Virus record (IMG/VR): IMGVR_UViG_3300049432_000203 | Location: 1-43,112 of that record | Reading direction: 5' to 3' (one strand) | Length of the DNA stretch: 43,112 nucleotides | Origin: a virus | Shown: positions 16,437 through 24,259 of the stretch, piece after piece | Numbering within the stretch: position 1 is the stretch's first letter | Layout: the number at the start of each line of letters is the position of its first letter | The notes under the pieces: generated by a model | Seen by the model: only the letters and a program-made list of their open reading frames with translations | Databases searched by the model: none | Told to the model about the DNA's origin: nothing | Program-made: the position numbers and the translations under genes

Positions 16437-19400
16437 TATTTATCCTTTCGGGGTGCGCCCCTCTTCTCTTCTCGCTTGTAAGTATTAACTCCGACACCGA
16501 CGAATCCCGGTGCCGTCTTGGCGACACCTGTCAGACCTTCTTCCTGAAATGCCTTATACAAGTCATTAAGGTACAAGGGGGTGACTAACTCTATCGCTTC
16601 TTTGCCCATTGAGGTTTTCTCGCCCACGGCATTCTTACCCTGTGCGACGTTTAAGACACTGGCGGGAATAGGCGCCAGCTTGTATCTCAGGAACCGCTTG
16701 AGATTATCTTCCGCAGTTTTACCGAACCCATCGTCTTTACCTTGAGTCCAGTTCTGCGCGTTCTTAAACAGCCTTGCGGCCAGAGTCACATACTGTCCCT
16801 GCCCAAACGCCAGATCGTATCTGGTGTTCCCCATCCGCAACTTCATAAACTCGGACTCTTCCGGGTCAGTCGTGACTTGTTGATTGAATCCGTGCTTGAG
16901 AAGCAGACCAACTGTAGCAATGGTGCCGAAGTATTGAACAGCCTGCCTCATTGCCGTCCTCCTTGCTCCCTGTGGCAATCTTGCATACACCCTCGGGTCA
17001 AAGATTTGAACCTTACTTGCTGCATACTTTGGAGCGAAGAACAGGGCGTTGAGGATTGGTGAAGCGTTATTCAGTGCACCCTTGCCTAAGTTCCCTCTCC
17101 CCGTTCCGATGTTCACGAAGTTGGCGATTGTCTTGTAGTCCTCAGTTGAGAGCTTCTTTCCACCCTTTAGTGCCGCATCATCAGCCTGCGCCTTTAACTG
17201 CTTGAACCATGACACCCTCGCCGTGTCAATGAAGGTCGTGTAAGCCCTCTCGGACTGTTTGACTCCCGGCAACTTGCCCGCAATCTTCGACATGAATGCT
17301 TCTTCGCGGGCACTCAAGGCTCCACTCTTCGGTGTAGTAGTGAGTTCAAGCCCTGCCCTCTGCATCACGGGGTAATCAGGGTCGCTCATCAGTTCATCAA
17401 CATACTTATCGAAGTTCTTCTCCCGCATTGCTTTTAGTTGCTTGCCGAAGAATAGCTTTGTTCCCTGACCGGGATGAGTCACTGCCCACATTGCGCCTTG
17501 ACGTAAAGCAGATAGGTCAACAGAGGATTTCAGGGTCTTGGGAATATTGAGCACATCGCCCGCAACACGTTTTACTTTCTGGCCGCGGGTGAGAGTCAAG
17601 TCCTCAAACCTTCTGGCTAACTCAGCACTCGCCGTCCTCGCATCCTTCCTAGCCTGAACTCTCTGCTCAACTAGCTTCTCAACTTCAACGTCGGGCAAAT
17701 CTTTGCCTTTAGTCACGCCCCGGCGTTCACTAGCCTTTCTTAACTCCTTACGCGTCGCGTCATATTGCCGATAGCTTTCACGATAAATAGCCTGCAACTT
17801 CGGCTTAATCTCGTCCCCGAACTCTCCCACCATGTCCTGTGACCACTTGGCGAAAGTTACGCCTTTCTGGGCTAACTTACTCGCACCAATAATGGCGTAG
17901 TCAGCAATGTCCAGTGGGATTGTTGAAGCGCCAACTTGTCCACCTTTACCCACACCGATGCGTGCAGCCAATCTAGCCCGTGCATCACTCTCAGCCTTAG
18001 CAAGTCGCTCCTGTAGGGTCTCCAGCTTCGGACGGGGTGCGCGAGTCGTTGCCCTCATGCTGAGTTCAGCAATCTGCTTCTCTAACGTGGAAACCTTCGC
18101 TTCTGCTTCACGGACTTTAGTCGCAGTCTCGGTCAACACCTTAGCCTGATCGGGGGCTAGTGTTTGACCCGACTTCATCTGCCTCTGTGCAGTGAGTAAT
18201 ATTCCCTCGGGGGATAGGCGGGAAATGATACTTGCTGCCTGTACAGCCTGCCCTGCCTCAGTGAGCTTCCTTGAAAGATGGTCTGCAACTTCAGCGGCCC
18301 GCTTGATGTCGGTTTTCTGGAGTGTCCTGAGAAGCTCCACTCCTGTAGCAGTATCTTCTGCCGTCAACTCCCTCTTGATAATCAAATCTGAAATGGAACG
18401 GTCAACACCCTTCTCTTTAATTGCAGCCTGAGCCTTCTCTAGCGTCTCCCTGTTCGTTAGAACGTCATAGGTAGTATCTGAGCCTTTGGGGAGTCCTGCT
18501 GCTTCCAGATTCTTTGGTGTGGCACGTTGCCCCATTCTGATAGGGACCACAGGCGCGTCAGGCGCTTTCTCCCTCACTGGAATTGCACGTTGATTACCCG
18601 CACCCGTTCCGGTTGGTTTCTGTATCACGTGCTCCACACTTTGAGCGTCAACTACCTTGACCTTTCCCTGCGGAACTCCAGCCTGATTAGGCGCTTCAAC
18701 AACCTCACCAAAATCCCTGTGCTGAAACTTCTTCTTTCCTACTGGTAGCAGTGCGCCCTCGACAAACGATTCCACCGGGTTCTTATCACTACCGGACACT
18801 TTGTCTGTAATAACATTTGTCGCCCCGCCCATTCCTCTTGCTGTCAGTTGGCGCGTAACTGCTCCGGCGCTGTTGAGGGCGGCGCCCGCACCACGAGACA
18901 CGCCCGAGGGAACGCCCATCGTCATCCCTGCTTTAACCGCCTCACTTTTCCCCTTCTGTAAGTTCTCGGCCATTGCTACTACTGGAGCGGCAGGATTCAT
19001 GTAGCGAGGTGCCGACCCTATTGCGCCCGTGATGCCCCGAACAATTCTCCCTGTGGCCGTCTTCTCCTGTGGGATGGCAGCAGAAGCGTTTTCAATAATT
19101 TGAGCATCCCTTGCAGAGTCTTTCGGGTCGCGCACAAAGCCCTGTACATTGTTGAGAAGGCTCGCCCCTCCGATAGCAGCGTCACCCAATCCTTTAGCAA
19201 TCGGACCATTGCCTTCCGACATCCCGAATTTTTGCGCCACCTCCTGAGCAACAGCACGGCCTTGAGCGACCTTTTCGTCTGAAGACTTAACTTCCCCACG
19301 CATTGCCGCTATCTCAGCCTGTGCTGCCCCTACTCCACCCTTTGAGTAAGCATTGATAATGCGTATGTCCGCAGACGTGGGCTGAACCTCAAAGCTGTAA

Positions 19401-20302
19401 GACTTGGATTCCGGGTCATATCCGCGCTTCAACTCTTCAAGACCAATCTCAGGTGTGACGAGGTTGCGCCCTGTCTCCGCTCGATACCGTCTGCCGACTT
19501 CGCCGGCACCCATTGCATCAAGCAAGGCGTCCGCCATCTCATTAGCGTTCGGGTATGAGTGATTACCAGCCGTCTTGACTGTAGCCTTGACGAGCTTGCC
19601 ACCACGCAGCGGCGATGACTCAGGCACTTCCTGCATATTGGCTCCGGCGATACGTGCACCACCGGCGGCCACCCGAGCAGCGAAGGGGAGGTCGGACGCC
19701 TCAAAGGGTTTGAACTCTATCGGAGGAACTGCACCCTCTAACGGCATATCGAATGCCGCATCGTCTTCACGGACAGTTGACGTTACTCGGGGTTCTATCG
19801 GAGGAACCGAACTCTTGGTACTTATCAACTCATCTAGGACCGCATCAATGTCGTCGGCAGGGGCGGGTGCTTCACCGAGCGTCGTGCCTATCGCGTACCT
19901 TTGCTTGGTTGAGCTACTTGGAAGTCCCACATGAATGTGCGGGCCCGTTGATGCAACTTTCCCTGTCTTACTACGTGCCGGACCACCGAAGGCATTAAAC
20001 GGAATGTTGTTCTGGCGAAGATAGTTTAATAACTCCTGACCTTCGGGCGTTGTGGGATTAAGTGCCACGTCAGCAGCGTTGCGGTGATCCCACCCCTGTG
20101 AGTTATGAATATTCCCCTGTCCCTGATTTCTAACGGGCAAATCCCTGCCCGTCTTCGTACGGTAGAAGTCTTTAATCTTGTTGATGTCAGCGACAGACCA
20201 CGAACTATTAGCGGGCACGAACTTTTCACGGCCCACAGGCCGAGCGGGCTTTCGCTTGGCAGTCACAAGTGAATTAAGAATGTCGTCTATTTCGTCTGGC
20301 AT
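16436..20302 (-). CDS. Giant virion protein with N-terminal zinc-peptidase-like domain
   Basis: This 1288-aa protein is the largest in the window. Residues 35-128 look like a small peptidoglycan-peptidase domain: GWDHRNAADVAL (His73, Asp78) and GPHIHVG (His122, His124) match the His/Asp and His-x-His pattern of LAS/M15-like zinc peptidases. The His-to-Asp spacing is 5 rather than the usual 7, so catalysis is uncertain. The rest is helical, with coiled coil near 730-800, and the C-terminal 250 residues resemble large polyvalent phage proteins (FVNIGTGRGNLGKGALNNAS, ELVTPLYLNDLYKAFQEEG). It is likely ejected with DNA to open the cell wall and form a channel. Confidence 0.65.
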   Translation of the reverse strand: MPDEIDDILNSLVTAKRKPARPVGREKFVPANSSWSVADINKIKDFYRTKTGRDLPVRNQGQGNIHNSQGWDHRNAADVALNPTTPEGQELLNYLRQNNIPFNAFGGPARSKTGKVASTGPHIHVGLPSSSTKQRYAIGTTLGEAPAPADDIDAVLDELISTKSSVPPIEPRVTSTVREDDAAFDMPLEGAVPPIEFKPFEASDLPFAARVAAGGARIAGANMQEVPESSPLRGGKLVKATVKTAGNHSYPNANEMADALLDAMGAGEVGRRYRAETGRNLVTPEIGLEELKRGYDPESKSYSFEVQPTSADIRIINAYSKGGVGAAQAEIAAMRGEVKSSDEKVAQGRAVAQEVAQKFGMSEGNGPIAKGLGDAAIGGASLLNNVQGFVRDPKDSARDAQIIENASAAIPQEKTATGRIVRGITGAIGSAPRYMNPAAPVVAMAENLQKGKSEAVKAGMTMGVPSGVSRGAGAALNSAGAVTRQLTARGMGGATNVITDKVSGSDKNPVESFVEGALLPVGKKKFQHRDFGEVVEAPNQAGVPQGKVKVVDAQSVEHVIQKPTGTGAGNQRAIPVREKAPDAPVVPIRMGQRATPKNLEAAGLPKGSDTTYDVLTNRETLEKAQAAIKEKGVDRSISDLIIKRELTAEDTATGVELLRTLQKTDIKRAAEVADHLSRKLTEAGQAVQAASIISRLSPEGILLTAQRQMKSGQTLAPDQAKVLTETATKVREAEAKVSTLEKQIAELSMRATTRAPRPKLETLQERLAKAESDARARLAARIGVGKGGQVGASTIPLDIADYAIIGASKLAQKGVTFAKWSQDMVGEFGDEIKPKLQAIYRESYRQYDATRKELRKASERRGVTKGKDLPDVEVEKLVEQRVQARKDARTASAELARRFEDLTLTRGQKVKRVAGDVLNIPKTLKSSVDLSALRQGAMWAVTHPGQGTKLFFGKQLKAMREKNFDKYVDELMSDPDYPVMQRAGLELTTTPKSGALSAREEAFMSKIAGKLPGVKQSERAYTTFIDTARVSWFKQLKAQADDAALKGGKKLSTEDYKTIANFVNIGTGRGNLGKGALNNASPILNALFFAPKYAASKVQIFDPRVYARLPQGARRTAMRQAVQYFGTIATVGLLLKHGFNQQVTTDPEESEFMKLRMGNTRYDLAFGQGQYVTLAARLFKNAQNWTQGKDDGFGKTAEDNLKRFLRYKLAPIPASVLNVAQGKNAVGEKTSMGKEAIELVTPLYLNDLYKAFQEEGLTGVAKTAPGFVGVGVNTYKREEKRGAPRKDK

Positions 20303-20306
20303 AGCC

Positions 20307-20335
20307 TTGCACCGTTCTCATTTTCGACGTAGCAT
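20307..20335 (+). promoter_or_regulatory. Candidate promoter of the plus-strand zinc-ribbon gene
   Basis: TTGCAC at 20307-20312 and TAGCAT at 20330-20335 are 17 bases apart. Transcription would start near 20342, only about 3 bases before the ATG at 20345, and no ribosome site is visible. The mRNA would be leaderless or nearly so. This is the only promoter-like match in the 42-base gap. Confidence 0.4.
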
Positions 20336-20344
20336 GTCCGCACC

Positions 20345-20725
20345 ATGTGGACTTGCTCCAAATGCAACCAAGCAATTCAAGATGATTACAGTATCTGCTG
20401 GAATTGCGGACTAAGAAATTTACAGCGTCCTAGAAGCAAAGAAGATATAGCCAAAGGGACTCCCACATTTGGCTCCTTTGATGAATTAGCGCCCACTCCT
20501 CCGAAACCCAAACAAAGCCTACGTGAATATGTTGGGGGCACTGTTTTTGACAGCATAGTTGCCGTCATATTCGCCGCAATCATTATTCCGCTCCTCCGAA
20601 CTTTCGTTTATCCATACGAACCTTATGTCTCAATCAGTTTAGTTATCGCAGTCGCCGCATTTATCATATGGCGCGTTTTCAAGCGTGACCCCCTTGACGG
20701 AAGAGGTATAGACTTATCGAAGTAA
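20345..20725 (+). CDS. Zinc-ribbon membrane protein (moron)
   Basis: This 126-aa protein has a zinc ribbon at its N-terminus (Cys4, Cys7, Cys18, Cys21), a polar linker rich in Pro and Lys, and two membrane helices (about residues 66-84 and 92-110). It ends in a basic tail. It is encoded against the surrounding late operon, in locally AT-rich DNA, and ends two bases before the stop of the convergent 407-aa gene. That pattern fits an independently expressed cargo gene of host origin. Zinc-ribbon plus two-helix proteins are common in bacterial chromosomes and have varied or unknown roles. Confidence 0.7.
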   Translation: MWTCSKCNQAIQDDYSICWNCGLRNLQRPRSKEDIAKGTPTFGSFDELAPTPPKPKQSLREYVGGTVFDSIVAVIFAAIIIPLLRTFVYPYEPYVSISLVIAVAAFIIWRVFKRDPLDGRGIDLSK

Positions 20726-20727
20726 AC

Positions 20728-21951
20728 CTACAACCATCCTTTGATTTTTGCCCGTCTTACGGCCTCATCAGCCTTGCCCCTATCATTTGGAAACTTCGCC
20801 CGTATCTCATTCTCTGAAAGTTTGATCGCTGGCATAATAGCTCTCTGAGCAGTACGAGGCTTCATCTTCACCTGCCTGCTGCCTTTCATCGCCACTACAC
20901 CGCCAACCTTCACCGCTGGAGTTTCCTGCACCTCTACCACATCACCGAGGTTCGCCGCGTCGTCCCTATACTCGTCGGCTATTCTGTTGAACTCGGCGGC
21001 AGCTTCCGGAGTCCTGGCTGAGGCAGCACGGGCACGAAATGTTCTTTCCTTGTCGAGCAACCTTTGAGCAGCCGCGCTCGCCTTTGATGTGACTACCGGG
21101 GGGACTCCCGTAGACGTTCCCGCTGACCCCTCCCGCCTGATGTTATTGGACTCCCGGCGAATATCATTCGACTCCCTACGAAGCTCTATACCGGCAACCC
21201 CCAATTCCTTTTGCTGTTCAAGTCTCCGCTCCCCGATGTCCTGCTGCCACTTCAAATAGTCCTCGCGGGTCTTTGTCGTGCGGTCTCCATTCTCCTTACG
21301 CCACTCCAGCCAATCTTCGTAGCTATCAGCCCTACGGTCCCCATTTGCCTGACGCCACCCGTCAAAATCCTTCTTCTGCTCAAACTTGTCGCGCTCTAAG
21401 ATTGGTTTAGCTAAAATGCCGGGAATCCGGGCAAGTCGCTCGTCGTTGCGCGACATATCACCCTCAATGGCAATCACCTGTTTCTGCGCTTCAATCGCCC
21501 GCTGATAATCAGTTTCAGCCTGCGCGACATTCACGTCCTTCCTCGCCTGCCCTTCGATTCCCGGCACAGCAGCACCTACTATTCCTGACCCTGCCACGTT
21601 GCCTATGATTCTCGCTGCCGCGCTCTCGCCACGCTCCAGTGGCCTGCTATTCACATGCCCGAGATTCCTCAGGATGGTTGCCAGTGCCGCTTTCCAGCGG
21701 GGCACATCTTCCACAGGAGCGTTCCTACGATTAGCAGCCACTTCCCCGAGTCTCCCGATCTCATCCATCTGGCTCCACTCGCGTTCCTGCTGGACGAGTG
21801 GAGGCACTTCAAGAGGTGGGACTATTGGCCTCTGGGGGATGTCCGTGTTGATTTCTATAGGACCTGGCTCTATCGGAGCAGGTGCAGCCACAGGTCGTCG
21901 CCTGCGTGGTAAAGGAATCCTCCGACGATCGCTTATTAAGTTTCCAAGCAT
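20728..21951 (-). CDS. Structural or scaffold-like Arg-rich coiled-coil protein
   Basis: I choose ATG 21951 because GGGAGG lies directly upstream, giving 407 aa; a longer reading to 22023 runs over a separate small gene. A basic start (residues 10-20, Arg/Pro rich) leads to Pro-rich sequence and then to a long helical region. That region has internal repeats of the type DRRADSYEDWLEWRKENGDR at about 205-250 and the alternating RRESNDIRRESNNIRREG near 270-290. The repeats point to a fibrous virion or internal protein. No enzymatic motif is seen. It lies just ahead of the giant virion protein. Confidence 0.6.
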   Translation of the reverse strand: MLGNLISDRRRIPLPRRRRPVAAPAPIEPGPIEINTDIPQRPIVPPLEVPPLVQQEREWSQMDEIGRLGEVAANRRNAPVEDVPRWKAALATILRNLGHVNSRPLERGESAAARIIGNVAGSGIVGAAVPGIEGQARKDVNVAQAETDYQRAIEAQKQVIAIEGDMSRNDERLARIPGILAKPILERDKFEQKKDFDGWRQANGDRRADSYEDWLEWRKENGDRTTKTREDYLKWQQDIGERRLEQQKELGVAGIELRRESNDIRRESNNIRREGSAGTSTGVPPVVTSKASAAAQRLLDKERTFRARAASARTPEAAAEFNRIADEYRDDAANLGDVVEVQETPAVKVGGVVAMKGSRQVKMKPRTAQRAIMPAIKLSENEIRAKFPNDRGKADEAVRRAKIKGWL

Positions 21952-21961
21952 ACTACCTCCC

Positions 21962-22117
21962 TTACGCCGCTGCTGCGTCTTCTTCGCGTATCGGCACAAG
22001 GCCAACACCGCTGAGAGTGTCATAGACCAGTTTCATGTCCTCTTCGGGGTCTCCCTGATATTCGCCGCCTTCCCCGAAATAGTTCAGTAATCGTGTTGCC
22101 GCTTCTTCTACTCTCAT
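21962..22117 (-). CDS. 51-aa acidic small protein
   Basis: A short gene reads MRVEEAATRLLNYFGEGGEY at its start and ends in EEDAAAA. It has a strong AAAGGAG site, its ATG overlaps the upstream TGA as ATGA, and it fills the gap before the 407-aa gene. The protein is acidic, soluble and single-domain, with an N-terminal helix. Function is unknown. It was found by reading the gap directly. Confidence 0.7.
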   Translation of the reverse strand: MRVEEAATRLLNYFGEGGEYQGDPEEDMKLVYDTLSGVGLVPIREEDAAAA

Positions 22118-22305
22118 CTTTTCTCCTTTAACTGTTCACCCTCTAGAAACTCCACTCTTTCCCACTCATGTCCCCTACCATTCTCTTGTATCCCAAATAT
22201 TTCCCCAACCCTTTCATCCACATACTCATCACTTGCTACTCTGTGAACCAAAATACTTGGACGATCTGTGATGGTCGTGATGGTAATTTGGTGGATGTCG
22301 GTCAT
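22114..22305 (-). CDS. 63-aa hypothetical protein
   Basis: This small protein has a beta-rich first half (HQITITTITDRPSILVHRVA) and a charged Glu/Arg-rich second half. Both ends overlap the neighbours as ATGA, so it is in the same coupled operon. There is no membrane segment and no recognisable motif. It probably folds as a small beta-sheet protein. Confidence 0.6.
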   Translation of the reverse strand: MTDIHQITITTITDRPSILVHRVASDEYVDERVGEIFGIQENGRGHEWERVEFLEGEQLKEKR

Positions 22306-22670
22306 TTCGGATAATTGGCCTCACCCGCAACCTGTCTCAATATCCGTTCCTCTTCCGCACTGAACCATCCCCTCTGGATTGCCCTATTAAGCAGTTCTTT
22401 CTGGACTATTCCGCGATTGCCATAAAACTTGTGGTCTGCTTCCAACGAGGCTTCCAGCACATCCAACCTTTTAATCACCTCATCCTGTTTGTGCCTCACG
22501 TCCTGCTGCTCACGGATAATCGCGCTATCAAGTGAAGCGCCGCGCTTTTCAATCTGAGACTGTGACCACAGGCTATAAGCCAGAAGTGCTACGAGGACAC
22601 CACCAAGCACTATCGGCACAATTAGAATGAGCCTCAACATCGAATCTGAGATATAACGATTATCTCTCAT
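22302..22670 (-). CDS. Membrane-anchored coiled-coil protein, i-spanin-like
   Basis: This 122-aa protein has one N-terminal membrane helix (about residues 12-34, LRLILIVPIVLGGVLVALLA) followed by a long coiled coil (40-85) and a short polar end. That is the plan of inner-membrane spanins, which help fuse the two membranes at lysis, and the endolysin is 1.6 kb upstream in the same operon. No outer-membrane lipoprotein partner lies next to it. The nearest small lipoprotein is at 26.1-26.3 kb. The spanin call is inference from layout and place. Confidence 0.5.
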   Translation of the reverse strand: MRDNRYISDSMLRLILIVPIVLGGVLVALLAYSLWSQSQIEKRGASLDSAIIREQQDVRHKQDEVIKRLDVLEASLEADHKFYGNRGIVQKELLNRAIQRGWFSAEEERILRQVAGEANYPK

Positions 22671-23083
22671 GCCAGTGCCGCCTTTATCCGCACCATTACA
22701 TCATCGAGTAATCTCACTGCATCCGTGTCCTTCAAATAACAATCGTTTCTAGTAATCCTGTTTCCTTTCAAGTCCTGCATCTGCTCATACAGTCCCTCGT
22801 GGCCGGTATAGATAAGTATGTCGGCAATGCTTTGCAGGACTCCGCTATGCTCCAAACAGTGGATAGCTTTGATAAGTGACACACCATCCACATACGGCAT
22901 GGCAACGTCAACGACCATCAAATCAAAGGCAGTGGTCTTGATTGAGCGGATGATTTCTATCAGCCCATCAGCACCATCACGCGCTGTGACGACCTCACAC
23001 CCTGCCGATTCCCACGCTGTCCTGAGCATGTCGGAAGCGTCGGCAAAATCATCTACAATTAATACTCGAAAGGTCTTCTTCAT
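22667..23083 (-). CDS. Stand-alone response-regulator receiver protein (CheY-like)
   Basis: This 138-aa protein is a single receiver domain with all key residues: acidic pair Asp11-Asp12 (VLIVDD), phospho-acceptor Asp59 (MVVDVAMP), Thr93 (LIYTGH) and Lys118 (YLKD). There is no output domain. I start at ATG 23083, which overlaps the upstream TGA as ATGA; a longer reading to 23188 lies in the upstream gene. Receiver domains accept a phosphate from a histidine kinase and change partner binding; none is encoded here, so a host kinase is implied. Such a gene in a phage lysis region is unusual. Confidence 0.9.
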   Translation of the reverse strand: MKKTFRVLIVDDFADASDMLRTAWESAGCEVVTARDGADGLIEIIRSIKTTAFDLMVVDVAMPYVDGVSLIKAIHCLEHSGVLQSIADILIYTGHEGLYEQMQDLKGNRITRNDCYLKDTDAVRLLDDVMVRIKAALA

Positions 23084-23460
23084 CCTCGACTCGTCAACCT
23101 CTCGTCGGGCGGTAGTTCCCCATAGGTGCGGGTGTAGCGGTCTAGCTGTGCCAGCGTGCGGCTGTGTTCCTGAAAATGCAGCTCCCATCGTGCCTCTTTC
23201 TGCTCCAACTCGCGCTCGACTTTCACCTTCTCCGCTTCCGCATCAACAAGTCGGACGCCTCGTCTCTCGGCAATCTGCTTCCACGAATCCTCTTTCTTGA
23301 TTCTCAGTGCCGCCCAGACCATGACAACGAGGCCAACGAAAAACAGGAGCGCGCCTAAAATAGCGGCAACCGTCACCACGTCCGTTGACTCCAGTGAGGC
23401 TAAAATAATCATCCATATCCCCATCCATTTGATTGCGAGTCCCAATTTACTCGCCGCCAA
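23080..23460 (-). CDS. Two-helix membrane protein with coiled coil
   Basis: The TTG start at 23460 gives 126 aa; an internal ATG at 23424 would remove 12 residues and has no better site. Two membrane helices (about residues 12-24 and 29-52) are followed by a charged coiled coil (60-100). The gene directly precedes and is coupled to the receiver gene, so the two products may act together, for example as membrane anchor and switch. A lysis role such as holin partner or spanin is equally possible. Confidence 0.6.
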   Translation of the reverse strand: MAASKLGLAIKWMGIWMIILASLESTDVVTVAAILGALLFFVGLVVMVWAALRIKKEDSWKQIAERRGVRLVDAEAEKVKVERELEQKEARWELHFQEHSRTLAQLDRYTRTYGELPPDERLTSRG

Positions 23461-23465
23461 CCTAG

Positions 23466-23621
23466 CTATTGAAACTCTTCGTCGTCACCATAGTTCGCCT
23501 GGATAGCCCGGTAGAGCTTCAGGACAGCCGCCTTATACTTCGCCTTGTTCTTCGCACCCTTCAGCCCCTTGAGGAACGTGAAGAGTGTTGAGAAGCCCAT
23601 TGAGATTAAAAAGTCGTTCAT
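23466..23621 (-). CDS. 51-aa basic amphipathic protein
   Basis: A short gene with an AAGGAGAAAA site reads MNDFLISMGFSTLFTFLKGL, then a Lys/Ala-rich amphipathic helix (KGAKNKAKYKAAVLKLYRA), and ends in an acidic DDEEFQ. It sits six bases before the next gene and eleven after the holin-like gene. The hydrophobic start and cationic helix suggest a membrane-active peptide within the lysis region; that is inference. Confidence 0.65.
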   Translation of the reverse strand: MNDFLISMGFSTLFTFLKGLKGAKNKAKYKAAVLKLYRAIQANYGDDEEFQ

Positions 23622-23632
23622 CGTTTTTCTCC

Positions 23633-23860
23633 TTAGTCGTTTTTGGTAGTAGTGATATTCGTATCGCCTGTCTTCGGGCTGGCATCAATGGTCGCGCCCG
23701 TCTTCAGGAGTGCGGCGAAAGCACCTGCGAAGAGTAGCGCGACGTTCTTCAGGAACTCGTCAGGGTGTCCCATCCAGACCGTGACCATGTAGGCTGCGAT
23801 TGCTGCCATTGACGCGAAGAGGGCAAGATACTTGTCCTGCATCTGTGGATTGATTGCCAT
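23633..23860 (-). CDS. Holin-like two-helix membrane protein
   Basis: This 75-aa protein has two hydrophobic helices (about residues 12-30 LALFASMAAIAAYMVTVW and 36-53 LKNVALLFAGAFAALL) and a polar, Thr/Asp/Lys-rich C-terminal tail. An AAAGGA site precedes the ATG at 23860. Size, two helices with both ends likely cytoplasmic, and closeness to the endolysin match class II holins, which form the pore that lets endolysin reach the wall. No family-specific motif is needed or seen. Confidence 0.65.
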   Translation of the reverse strand: MAINPQMQDKYLALFASMAAIAAYMVTVWMGHPDEFLKNVALLFAGAFAALLKTGATIDASPKTGDTNITTTKND

Positions 23861-23863
23861 CAG

Positions 23864-23989
23864 TTATCCTTTCGAGAACACTCCCAACAAATACAAGATG
23901 AAGATGGCTGCCAGCACAATGATGACAGTAGAGAAGATTATCGCTACCTTTCGTGCATCATCTTCGGCCAAGCGTTCGTTGAATTTCAT
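23864..23989 (-). CDS. 41-aa single-span membrane protein
   Basis: I start at ATG 23989, giving a charged N-terminus (KFNERLAEDDARK), one membrane helix (about residues 15-36) and a short GVFSKG end. A reading to 24127 would run through the previous gene. Small one-helix proteins beside a holin are often antiholins or auxiliary lysis proteins. The upstream site is weak. Confidence 0.55.
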   Translation of the reverse strand: MKFNERLAEDDARKVAIIFSTVIIVLAAIFILYLLGVFSKG

Positions 23990-23993
23990 ATCT

Positions 23994-24257
23994 TCAGCAC
24001 CGATATTTGTTGCCCTGAGCGTCCGTGCCGCCAATTTGGAGCTTTCCGTCGTGGACTGCTTGTGCCACTTGAGCATCGGCCTTCTGAGCATTCTCAAGAT
24101 CAATCTCGTGGAGAAAGACCAGCGCAAGGTGATTCTGAATCACATCAACTTGCAGCGGGTTTAGAGCATGTCGCACTGGACGCGCCGGGTCTGTTGATTG
24201 CGCGCCGTTGATTTCCAGATAGCCTTGCAGCCAATACGCAAAATCTCGTGATGTCAT
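23994..24257 (-). CDS. Conserved small phage protein of lysis region
   Basis: The start at ATG 24257 follows AAAGGGTAGAT and gives 87 aa. The beginning MTSRDFAYWLQGYLEINGAQ and the middle QVDVIQNHLALVFLHEID match a pattern I associate with small proteins of many tailed phages, found near lysis or tail genes. It is soluble and mostly helical. No function is established that I know of. Confidence 0.65.
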   Translation of the reverse strand: MTSRDFAYWLQGYLEINGAQSTDPARPVRHALNPLQVDVIQNHLALVFLHEIDLENAQKADAQVAQAVHDGKLQIGGTDAQGNKYRC

Positions 24258-24259
24258 AT

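Noticed and set aside
22024-22090. Longer N-terminus for the 407-aa gene (start at 22023)
   Set aside because: This part overlaps the well-supported 51-aa gene, and the start at 21951 has a strong GGGAGG site.
23084-23188. Longer N-terminus for the receiver protein
   Set aside because: It would lie inside the upstream membrane gene; the receiver fold begins right after ATG 23083, which has the ATGA overlap.
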